A stretch of 64,000 bases of DNA, taken from the NCBI RefSeq assembly GCF_963662255.1, contig NC_085052.1:7381307-7445306 (forward strand). Direction: 5' to 3'. The DNA is from Cinclus cinclus (Eukaryota; Chordata; Aves; Passeriformes; Cinclidae). The translations under genes and the position numbers were made by a program. Below the pieces are notes generated by a model that did no database searches, had not been told where the DNA came from, and saw nothing but the letters and a program-made list of their open reading frames with translations. Every line of letters starts with the position of its first letter. Position 1 is the stretch's first letter. Of this stretch, positions 52,390 to 62,737 are shown piece by piece.

Positions 52390-54645
52390 GGTAAAGACTT
52401 GTTTCCATTAGAAAATACAGTCAATTGTCTTCACATGATCAGCAGCAAGGGAGTATCATTTTTATAGGATTCAAGATAAAGCATTTTATGTGCAGACATG
52501 GAGAGTGAATACAGTTTCATAAACATGTTAAGCAGATCCAGACCAACCAGGCATTGCAAGCGTCTGCTTGGAATGATGTCAGATATGAGTTTGATATACA
52601 TGATCTATATGATCTATACCTCAATGATGCATGAGTCTGCAGAGTAGGGGAATACAGTGTCCTGTTTATGTGCTGGCTCACATCAGAGGGTGAGCACAGG
52701 CAGGTGAATGTGCACCACAAATGCATTAGCACTACTTATGAAGTCCATCTGTCCAGCTAGAGTTATTTCAGGGAAACGTTCACATTTTACAGACCTTCCA
52801 ATCAGCAGAGTAGCCACTGCTTTGCAGATATCTGTGACCATGAGACAAATGCCAAACTGGTTCACAGGACATCTTTAGTAAACTGGCCAGTTTCCATGAG
52901 GCAAGAGCAGCAGATTCCAAAGCAACGTCTGTCTCATCTGGAGTTCTATGATACAAGTCATAAATCAAGGCCTCTGTACACCTGCAAAGGCTCCTTGTGA
53001 TGTTCCTAAGTGTACAGCTTGTTACCCCATATTAACATCACAGTGCTGTCACAACATTTTCATTTGCCGGCCTAGTCCAGAATTAGCAGTCTATGAAAAT
53101 GGATAATCAGCCTGATCCATTCTGGTTTTCCACATGGTGCCATTCTGTTGATGCTATTTTGGTGGGTTGATATTGAAGCTGCAAAATTCTGCCTCCATCA
53201 TCTCACGGCCAAAAGACTAATTTTGCAACAGCCACCTTCTATTTATGACAGCACCTCTTTCCAGAAATCATTTTGATGATTTTTTTCCTACCCCATTCTT
53301 CAGTAACCACACTAACAGCCTTTGCTATCCACTTCAAACCCTGCATAAAGGACAGAAAATTATATGGAGCAGACTGGCGCATCATTTGCTAATTAAGCCG
53401 ACAATCTTAGTCATGAAAGGTTGTCAAAGAAGGACACTGAACCAAAAAGCTTGTGCTAAAATACCTAGTGCTCCACATTTATTAGGGATCATTTATTAGG
53501 AATGAAGATGGCCTGCTCCTTAGCAACTATTCCCAGTTCAAGAGCTGAAAACCAAGGTTAGAATATTAGCACCTAATAGAGAACAATGTGTCAGGAAAAG
53601 AAGGGCCCTTGAAGATCACAAAGGAAACGAACCATTAGTGCCTGGAATGTGAAATCCTGCTGACAGACTTACAGCACGGCTACTGATGGTTCTGTGTCTG
53701 CGTTGCTTTTATTAGGAGTGACTAGCTACAAATGCCAGTGATTAGAGCTGGCTGTGCTCACCACAAACGGGCAAGATTTGAGTCACAGTCAATTCAACTC
53801 GCACCTTAATTTGTCTGGAGAACAAGATTGATTTGCATCAGGTTCACACCAGAGAGCAAGATACTTTTACTAATGAAAGTGTGTAAAGGAAGGATGCAAA
53901 AGGATTTTGAACTCAAGGACAGACAGGTTTCTGTGGATAGCTGAAAAGTGTAAGGAGACAAAAAATTATGAAGCTGAAATACTGTTATAAGCTTGACAAA
54001 AATCAAATGAACAAGCAAGGAATGCAGCAGCTGGTGAACAACAACAAAGTATAAAACAATGCACTAGGCAATATTAAAAGAGAAAACTATAAACATGCAT
54101 GAATCTATGTTATCTGATTGCTTGTACTTAAAAAGATCAGAACCAACTCATCACAATCGAGTGGATCTCAGGGTTACAGAAGCTCATATTCCTTTAATGA
54201 GATCAAGAGTGACTCCATGACAAAGAAAATCATTTCTGTGATGATCACTGATCAGAAGACCATGACTAATGAGACTGGCCTGGTCCTGCTTGAAAGGTGA
54301 AAAGCCAAACAGCACCCTCGAAGGGATTCCATGGTTTCTGCCTGTCTACTGTACACCACGTATACGCAAAATCCAAGTTAATAATGACTCTGGGACTTTT
54401 CTGATACCATTAATTAGGGGATAATAGCATTCATCTTAAGAAATATATAGTAGGCAACACAACCCTGAGGAATATTTGCTTTACCATGAAACACATTTTC
54501 TGGCTGCATTCACACTCTGCCTTCCACAACATTTTTAGTTGAAAAGCCTGGCAAACAAGTTTGTGTTGAAAACAAGCAGCTACTAGTCTACCAAACCTAG
54601 AAAAGGAAAAGTACTGATACCATCCTCAGATTTGCCAGGACTCAC

Positions 54646-54764
54646 CATGCTGCAGTTACTGTTTGCTGAAATGCACTTCTTGTCGTCGCACCACTGGCAG
54701 CCGTTGGTGTTGGCAGTGCAGCTGGCGCAATCCGCGTACCGGTAACATCTGTCGTCTGCAGCAG
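54646..54764 (-). CDS. ATRN: ATRN exon: PSI domain (first half)
   Basis: This exon encodes [16 protein letters not shown], then [20 protein letters not shown] and NCSM. The CxWC core (GCQWC) and the seven regularly spaced cysteines identify a PSI (plexin-semaphorin-integrin) fold, a small disulphide knot. NCS is a potential N-glycosylation site. The acceptor is tgtgtggcag and the donor is AGCATG followed by GTGAGTCC. Entry is phase 1 and exit phase 0, so Met ends the exon exactly. The exon and its upstream flank are much richer in CpG than the rest of the window (see findings). An alternative AG a few bases inside the exon (CTGCAG) would change the frame and is not needed. Confidence 0.95.
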
Positions 54765-56947
54765 CTGCCACACAAATCAAACACAAACGTCCCACAGGAG
54801 GAGAAAAACGCCACGTTTTAAACAATTCCTCAGAGCTTTTTCTGTTACACCCTTCGTTTGAACTCTAGCCGTTCGTAAGGGTTTAAGTTACTGTAGGAAA
54901 TTAATTCTATTCAGTTAATAGGATTTAACTCCTTTAAAATTCCTTTAGCAACAACTATATTTGAACGTTCATAAGTGTCATATCAGCTAAAGGAATATTC
55001 ACTGATTTACAGCATGAAAGCTCTCTTAGCTCCATGCAAAAAATTTAGAGCATGGAAACATTTTCAATTCTTTTTCTTTCACTCTTTTAACACAGAAGAA
55101 ATATTCTCTTCAAACATAGGATTCTATAAAAATAGTAGATGGCTATGCAAGAAGACAAGATAAAAGCAGTAAATAAAACAACCAATCATGAGCAACACAT
55201 GAACATTTTAAATCTTCGTAAATTAATATATAAACCTAATAATGGTAAGCTAAAGATCTGTCCTTCTACAAAATGTATTTGAAAAAGAGTTAATGTTATA
55301 TTTTTAATAACTGGACTTGGACTAAAATTTAGGTTGTGTAAAATCATTCAGGACACAAATTATTACTTCTGTTTAAAGGAGGTAAAGATATTAAAAATCA
55401 CCACAATGAAAAATAGAAGAATTTGTATCATCTCCTACACTGATTACTGTGTTTAATTCCTGTTTGATTTGGCTCCTTTAGTTTAATGGTTCATGTAAGC
55501 TTAAAAGATTCTCTTGTCATCCAAGAATTGATCTTTTGCAAATTACTAAAATTTCTGCTTATCCTTTAATATTGACCCTCAGCAAGCAGTTTCTTAGATG
55601 ATGCTCTCAACCAGCTAACAACTGAGCCAAGTAAAGTAAAAGAATATATGAAAAATTGGCTTTTGGCAAAAAATTATAACCTGAAACTGGAAGAATTTGT
55701 CAGCAGTGAAACAGTGCTGTTCACACAACTACTTCAGAACCGGAATTATACAGACCTCATCTCTTCCAAGCTGAGGTGTACTTTATTTCCACTGCAGCAC
55801 CTGCACTTTCAAAACTGTTCTTTTTTTTTTTTTTTTTCCCCCTTCAGCCTGTCTGTACTTTGCTTTGTTTGGCTCTTATAAACACCTGTTCCTATGAGCA
55901 GCTTTTTATAAACTTTTATCTGTATTACTTTTGAATTTAATACTACAAGATTTTTTATTCTTGTTTATAGATGAAACTTTCTAGACTATAGATCTCTATA
56001 AGATCTGAAACTGTACAAAAGCCATTTTCCAGAAAACTGTACCTGGTAATGTTTTTTTTAATATCATGTACCTTTTTTTTCTGAGTTTGTGACTTTATAG
56101 CCAGTCTAAAAACAAATAAAAGCTATCAGAAAAATAAAATGTCTTGAAGTGTTGATTAATTGCAGTGCTAGTAACTTTTCAACAAACATTAAACACAGAG
56201 TGGCAGTTTAATTGTATGGCAGTCTGTACACACAGCACACAGCCAAAGTTTGGGAAGCAATTTTACACTGTGCTGAAAGGAAAGATGCACAGAAAAAACA
56301 GTAGGTTCATGTAGCAGGGATAAATATTCTGTTCATGTGACATATAAGAACAACACTTTCACAAGAAATTTATTTGTGACAAGCCAAAATGCTTAGGAAT
56401 AGGTTGGAACAGTTATTCATAACAGTAAATTGCTGTTTCAAACAATACAGCCATCACAATGCCCCAGAGAAATTCATGTGACAAACTTGAACCCATCTGA
56501 CACGCTGCAAAGGGCTTGTTTGCCTCAGGTTTTTTTTTCCAGCTGTGCCTGAACTATATTATTCTGTACAAATGCTCCTGTTTCATATCTGCTTCAAGCA
56601 GTGATGCTTTCCTCTCTTATTGGTACATACAGGTATGGGAGTGCCATATGCCCATAGCACCAGGTATCACTTGCAGTGCCCATTTGTGCTCTCACTGCTG
56701 TTCTGCTCTCCCTTAGCACCTTAAACTCATGCTCTTTTGCATCGACTTCCCTGCATGTAAAATACAAAAGGACTCCACAAGTGAATGGTTTTTTTTTAAA
56801 AAACAGTCTATACATCTCTTTCACTGGGTATTCTCACAGGGAAGCACTCTTATCATTCCAGTCACCACTTCCACATGGTTGCTTCTTTGGGGGTTGCCCA
56901 CCCCCATCTCCTACACTACATTCCAAACCTGACTAGAATTCACTTAC
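54765..56947 (-). other. ATRN: ATRN intron, 2.2 kb
   Basis: Intron between the Kelch/cysteine-rich exon and the first PSI exon. The first 110 bases next to the PSI exon are CpG-rich. A 17-base T run lies at 55821-55837. The rest is ordinary AT-rich intron. Confidence 0.82.
55821..55837. repeat. Poly-T run, 17 bases
   Basis: Uninterrupted T17 followed by CCCCC, in the 2.2 kb intron. Confidence 0.9.
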
Positions 56948-57156
56948 CTGCTTTCTTGGGACATTTTGCTCTAAGGATGTTATTAGCATGCCCAGATTCC
57001 CAAGATTCACAATGTTTCCTGTTCCACAGACACCTTATTCCTGGACGGGCATTTTTGCACAGCTCTTCATCTCTGAATGCTTCACAGTTGGGAGGCTTGT
57101 ACACAAGGATGTCATTCAATAGAACACTTGAAAAACCCCCAAATATATACATGGAC
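56948..57156 (-). CDS. ATRN: ATRN exon: Kelch blade end and cysteine-rich linker
   Basis: The exon opens with SMYIFGGFSSVLLNDILVYK, which closes the last Kelch blade. It continues into a cysteine-rich segment with five Cys in the contexts PPNCEAF, EELCKNA, IRCLWN, KHCESW and AKCPKK, resembling the plexin-type modules that follow. The acceptor is tttttcctaatag and the donor is AAAGCAG followed by GTAAGTG, a consensus match. It leaves in phase 1, and the split codon becomes Ala with the CT of the next exon. Compared with remembered mammalian ATRN, the main changes are Arg for Gly in KNARPGIRC and AKCPKKA for AKCPPKT. The length matches the expected exon without insertion or deletion. Function: end of the propeller and its link to the PSI tandem, extracellular. 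Confidence 0.95.
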
Positions 57157-58760
57157 CTATTAGGAAAAAGAAAGGAAATTTAATTGTTATTGTAGACAAA
57201 TTTTCTTGATTTCTTGTTCCTCCTCATATGCCATTAAAAACCCACACAGTATTATTAAAAAAAAAATCTTATTCTCTCCCTAATAAAGACTCTATCAGTG
57301 GTTCCTTTATTGATTACTTTCGTAATTTATTTCTCCATGGAAGTTGAGAGATAACAAAAAACCTCCTGAAAGCTCCCTGTGCTGTATTGTATTATGGAGT
57401 GGCATATCCCAAATGTCTGGAAAAAAGAATTAAGAGCTTTGGAAGAATGCACTCCTTTTTGCAGTTAGATATTGAGAATAGAGCATGAAATACCGGCTGC
57501 AGAAAACAAGAGCATTCTTTTTAAGACAGGCAGCAACAATTGGCAAGATGGATATTTCTTTTTTGGTGACATTCCAGTAGCTGCTGACATAGGAACTAAA
57601 ATACTAAACCTGAGTCCTAACCCTTCCATTAAAACTAAGAACAGTCTCAGGCAAAAGATAGTAATAGAAAACCTCTGTATCTGCTGTATGATATACTCTT
57701 ACAACAGAATTAATCACAGAGTTACCAATAGCAGAAATCTGGAGGGTGTCTCGTATTGTACTGTTTTGGTATCAAAAACCCTACCAAAAATACCACTAAG
57801 TTCTCAAAATTAAAAAAAAAAAAAAGCTCTTTGAATGCAATTCGTAGAAGGCACCAATTCTCAAAGTGTCAGATATGGCTTACATGGCATAAAACACACA
57901 AATCATAATGAAAAACTATCAGTTGCTGAATTCATTAATTCCAAGCAATTTTGTCTTAATAAATCGGTTCATTGATTAATGTCAAGTGTTCTGTGTACAT
58001 ACTTACAATTTAGTGCTATTTTTGTTAAAAGCAGTCACACTCTTATTTGTAGCATTACTAATTACCTCATTTCTGACATATACAGGATCCTTATATAGAT
58101 GATCCATAAGTTGCCCACAGATACTTAAGTACTGACTTTATTAGTGTGATGAATAATGTAGGAGAGCTACAATGATCTATAGTACTGCAACTTCAGATAC
58201 TAGGCCAGTTGGCAACCAGAAAAACAAAAGCTGAGACTAGTCAACAATACACGTCTTTAAAGTTAACTATTGCTTTCTACAACTATTCCAATTTAATATC
58301 ATCTAGTTGCTGGCAGGTCTTTCCTCCTTCAGGTGGAAAAGATGATAACTGTATCAGTATCATCAAAATCTTCCCTTTTTCCCAGCAAGATTTAGCTACA
58401 TGGTTATTTTATTATTGTAGAAGAATGAAGAATTACAGCACACTGCAAAGAGAAAAAAGATTTCTCCCATCACACCTAAGTGAGGGTTATAGTCGGTACC
58501 AAATATCACATCCAGTGTAGCCCTCAATACTGAGAAAACACCTCAGTACACTGGAACCTTCACCTCAAATGTCACTGAACAGATCCCACAGCCTGGCAGA
58601 CTGGGGATTAGCTGTACTGATTACCTGATGAGCACCACTTTCCCTTTTAATCAGTTACATCAGTTCTGTTACTGAACCACACTTCACTTAAGTGTGATTT
58701 CTGCTACTGTTTTTTTCTTCAAAAAAATGGCAAGGAAAATTTAAGGGACACTTCATTTAC
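57157..58760 (-). other. ATRN: ATRN intron, 1.6 kb
   Basis: Phase 2 intron splitting the Gly codon of the last Kelch blade. AT-rich, with an A run near 57811-57825 and no other recognisable feature. The 113-codon plus-strand frame at 57472-57813 shows no domain. Confidence 0.82.
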
Positions 58761-58845
58761 CCATTACTGACAACAGCAGTGTGACCAAATCTGTTGACAT
58801 CTCTATGTAGATTAGGTTTTGGTAAAATCTTCCATTCATCACAAG
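58761..58845 (-). CDS. ATRN: ATRN exon: last Kelch blade, first part
   Basis: This exon encodes CDEWKILPKPNLHRDVNRFG followed by HTAVVSNG, the start of the final Kelch repeat of the attractin beta-propeller. On the minus strand the acceptor reads tgtctttcag and the donor is AATGG followed by GTAAATG. The exon is entered in phase 1 (CT completes an Ala codon with the previous exon) and left in phase 2. The next exon's first G completes Gly, giving NGSMYIFGG across the junction, the standard Kelch double-glycine strand. At 85 bp it is too short to stand out as an open frame; I found it by looking for the Kelch half missing in front of MYIFGG. The preceding Kelch exon, which in mammals ends near FLAYDIA, was not found and should lie beyond the right edge. 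Confidence 0.93.
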
Positions 58846-60776
58846 CTGAAAGACAAAACATGAAGCATATATCAAATAATTTGAAAATTGTTCAGCAAAA
58901 TACATGTGAAGTATATTTTAGCTACTCAAGGATAAATAAACAGGTTACTCCTTTTAGATGCCTTTGTGAGTAGATGCTCCAAGAACCTGTCAGCAAAACT
59001 GATCTATCATATCATTTATCAAGCCCACGGGACATTCATAGAAGACTCTCTTTATTACACGTACACTTGTCTGCCTTCCCAGCCAGTTTCAACACCCACA
59101 GCAACAAGCCCTGCCATCATTGTTATCAAGGGATCAGTAATATTGCCCTCACGTTTACATGCTCTCAAATGAGCTAAATGGTTTCAATTTATAAGTATTT
59201 CATGGAATATCTATGGCAGTGAACTTAGTTCTTTTCTTAAGTGTTTTAAGATAAACTATCGCTCCTCCAGCAGTGCAACCCCTCTCATTGTCGTCTTACT
59301 TTTGGTATCTTGATTTAAGTATGCTACTAATTACCTTCCACATACTTGAGAGGAATGTTGTATCAAGATCTCCATGTCAAATTAATTATTCAAGCACATT
59401 TCTTTTATAACTGCTGTACACAAATTCGGTTTTGGTGTGGCTTAGTTTTTCTTTCCTGACTAGGGTTTTAGGTCTTTAGAACAATTAGTCCGTTCTTCAT
59501 TATTTCCAACTTAAACTTTACTTCTTATATTCAAATCCCACAGTAATAGAAATAGGGAGCACCTACAGATTGAAAGTTCAAGGAAATCCCTATAAAGTGG
59601 AGTAGGGAAAGTACTTTTCTACAGAGCAAGCAAAACATTCCTAGAATTTATCATCATTACAGGTTTTGGAGACAGGTAGGGCAAACATTCAAGAACACTG
59701 TAACCCTAATATGAAAATTTTCTCATAAAAAAAAAAAAAATCTGCAATACACACAAAGATAAGAATTACATGAAAAGCTGAAAAGAAGTTGAAGGGAAAG
59801 AAGCCTCTCCAATGTCTTCCAAATAAAAGCATGGCTTTATTTAGACATATAGACATTTCATTTTAATCCAAAGGCAAAGTTATCACCTTGGACACCAAGA
59901 CAAAAAAAAAATCTGTTTGTTCAGCACACTCTCCATAATACAAAGAAGTAGATAGAGGATTGCCTGTAGAAGCTGCAGAGTCAGAGTTAGTTACACAAGG
60001 AAGAAGGCCTAAAAAGCTCAACAATTAGAAATGGTAGCTGGCAGATAGTTCCAAGACTGTGGAACACATCTGAAACCTTAATGCAAGAGAGGTTTTACAC
60101 AATAGTGCTGAGTTCATTTAACTGTAAGATTCCAATGACAGTCACATCTAAAGAAGGTATATGTACTTTAATATTAAAATTTGGGATAATTTATGCAAGT
60201 TACAGATATGGTTAAAAATAAACACCGCCATCAGTCCGCTTATTCAAAAAAAAAAGATTTAAAGAAATACTTTTTAAAAATCCCAAACCCCAGAAAATCA
60301 TCTTCCCTCCTTTAAGAGACATAGAGACCACAATTGCCTCAAACACTGTTAAGATCACAGAAGGACATTGCCCCGAGCAAAGCACAGAATGGGACTGGCT
60401 CTGGGCCTGGCAGTCTGGGTAGCACATCCTGGGAAATGCATCCAGACAAAAATTCCCACCGTGGCAAACAAAGGTCTGTCTCTCTCTGTCTTGTTACTCT
60501 CCCTGTGCCTCCCCTGCTTCTTTTCATCTCTGCCTCCTTCACATTTACTGTTAAATAAAATCTGTGCTATTGGCTGGGGCATATGGTCTTTTTGCACCTT
60601 AATTTGGATACAGGCATTTCTCAACAGTCAGATCATAGCACCTCACTTCTCAGCTTAAAAAAAACAGAAATGGATATTAGGGAATCCAGGAGGAACAAAC
60701 TGTCTTCCAGGCTGGTCTTGTCCCCACTGTCAGAACAGTTCAACTCCACCAGTGCTGCTGTTCTGGCACTTCTAAT

Positions 60777-60810
60777 GCAGAAAATTATTCACAGCAGAAA
60801 ATTATTGACA
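60777..60810. repeat. 17-base tandem duplication with one mismatch
   Basis: GCAGAAAATTATTCACA is followed at once by GCAGAAAATTATTGACA. It lies within the less AT-rich block at 60340-60990. Confidence 0.9.
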
Positions 60811-61770
60811 GCAGCACCTTGTGCAGTCAGCATCCTGTTAGCAAAGCACACTGGAACACCTCACACGAGGATAGACTGGGCACACAGAGGGGATGGGACA
60901 GCACAGCTCCAACAGCAACACCACTAAATCAACTCGAGCTTCCACTGAATCACAGCCTGAGCCCATAAACAGAGCCAGTGTGAGACCGTGGCTGTGACAA
61001 ATAAATTAGTTATACCTCTTCATAGGCTGGAAACAGAAACTAAAAACACATTATTACCAGACTAATGCAGATGGTTCAAACAGCAATAATTTTGACATCA
61101 GGTGGTAGATTCAGAATGGAATTAGCAGCGTGAAGAAAGTATAGCAAGTTTAATTCACTGTCTTATGGGAGCAACACATCCCAAATGCTTACTTATTTCT
61201 CAATTTCTACCTTCTGTCACTATCATTGTCAACATCATGCTATCATAACACTATGGAATTATTAATACACTTCATATTTCACAATTGTTCTTTTCTTGTT
61301 TTCACTACTTAAATAGAGTGGTGAAAGTATCTACATGCCAGAGAGATGTTCCTGAAACAGTTTCAACCAAAAAGATTGCAGCACTAGGACACCAGCTACC
61401 TCTTAATGATCATGAGTTTCTGAAGAAGCTGGGAGGAGTATTAAATATAGAATTTGTGTATTACCCATATCTATCCATAATAATGGCTTTGATGCCTCCA
61501 GGGTGTTTGACTTATGAAAGAAACTCAGACCAAGAGCAATATTATTTATTAGAAATAAGGGATCAACAGTCCAATCATTAATTCAAATTCTAATTCAAGA
61601 AAATAATTCAATTTTAAAAGCTATAAAAAACAAGCTTTTTAAAATTGACCAGCAAAATCTTACTCTGATAATTTAAAATCAAGTTCTTGCTGCTCTTAAG
61701 TTACTGCACGTTAACAGATAGAGCACATGTGAGCTCTTGTGCCTTTGATGGTAAAGGAAACAATTTAGGA

Positions 61771-61828
61771 AACCCACACTAAATTTCCATCTGATTTTAA
61801 AACTCACACTAAATTTTCAACTGATCTT
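61771..61828. repeat. 30-base imperfect tandem duplication
   Basis: CACACTAAATTTCCATCTGA recurs 30 bases later as CACACTAAATTTTCAACTGA, an older tandem duplication. Confidence 0.75.
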
Positions 61829-62709
61829 GGGAAGTGTTGACAATAATTTTCTTATTTTTATAAACATATACATTATAAATATAAATATACAGCCTTTCCT
61901 GTACTTAGAAATTTATTTCAAAAAAAGTCAGAGTTAACACTGAGGGAAGACCATAAAACCATAATAAAGGCTGGTTTTCAGATGAGGAACCCCTGAAGGC
62001 TGGAGATACAATAATTCCTTTCTTACTGATGCTATTTTTCAAACTGGCAGGTCTTTTCAATAGAGTACAAGAAAAAAGAGGGAGGGAAGCTTATTACAAA
62101 TAGCCTCCCCTCTTATCTCCTCCTAGTCTTCTCAATGACTACTGAACACTGAACAGAGCACTGTGCAAGAATAATACTTTTGCTCAGCTTTCAATTCCTA
62201 ATGTAAGTTTCTCTATATAGTTGATTAATGCAAAAATACAGCCAACTGATAAATAGCCAACTGATTCCTGGTGTTTTTCAGTAAAGAATCAAATAAAATT
62301 CATCCCTGCCCACCATCTTCAAACTTTGAACACCTCTAAGCACCCAAATTTCCAGACTCCACTTTATCACCCCAAGAAAAGAAAACGACATATGGCAAAT
62401 ATAATATGATTTATAACATAACTTATCAATATTAGACCATTCTGTGCATTGTGTGTGTTTTATTAAGCCAAATAATCATGGCAAACTCTCTGCAGTAAAG
62501 AATAAAGTCTTTTCCTCCATAAAATGTTGTGCCCTATTCTGGCACATGCCCTCAAGGCATTGTACTGATAGTAAATGGAAGATACAGTTAGATCTGTTCT
62601 ATCTGTAACCAGGTACAGCACATAGCACATGGAAGCACTTTCTGCTTTTAATAGAACCAGTTACTAAGCAGATGAAGAAACAATTCTATTCATTCCAAAC
62701 TGATTAGCA

Positions 62710-62737
62710 GAATTTTTAGCCACTGAATTTTTAGCCA
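62710..62737. repeat. 15-base-period tandem duplication
   Basis: GAATTTTTAGCCA occurs twice, separated by CT. Confidence 0.85.

Larger units (their letters stand above)
49120..54645 (-). other. ATRN: ATRN intron, 5.5 kb
   Basis: Intron between two PSI exons in phase 0. It contains a short minus-strand CR1 tail (49879-49940), a T-rich run (52344-52389), and two short tandem duplications, ATGATCTAT twice (52600-52617) and a 14-base unit (53476-53503). No exon was recognised. Confidence 0.8.
11844..58845 (-). other. ATRN: ATRN (attractin) gene, internal part, 10 exons
   Basis: This is the part of the attractin gene present in the window, transcribed right to left. The ten exons measure 85, 209, 119, 133, 182, 214, 189, 219, 138 and 94 bp (1582 bp). 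All join in frame, with intron phases, starting from the intron entering the first exon, of 1,2,1,0,1,0,1,1,1,1 and 2 on leaving the last. Attractin is known as a type I membrane or secreted glycoprotein linked to agouti/melanocortin signalling with MGRN1, to myelin maintenance and to T-cell interactions. Only ectodomain is encoded here. The product is separated from ATRNL1 by near word-for-word agreement with remembered mammalian ATRN in the lectin and PSI parts. Both ends of the gene lie outside the window. No stop codon, frameshift or defective splice site was seen, so the gene looks functional. Confidence 0.95.

Noticed and set aside
28434..58845. The paralogue ATRNL1 as the gene identity
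   Set aside because: ATRNL1 differs strongly in the lectin half and PSI exons as I remember it (for example a different lectin start and a different EPN region), whereas this sequence follows ATRN nearly residue for residue.
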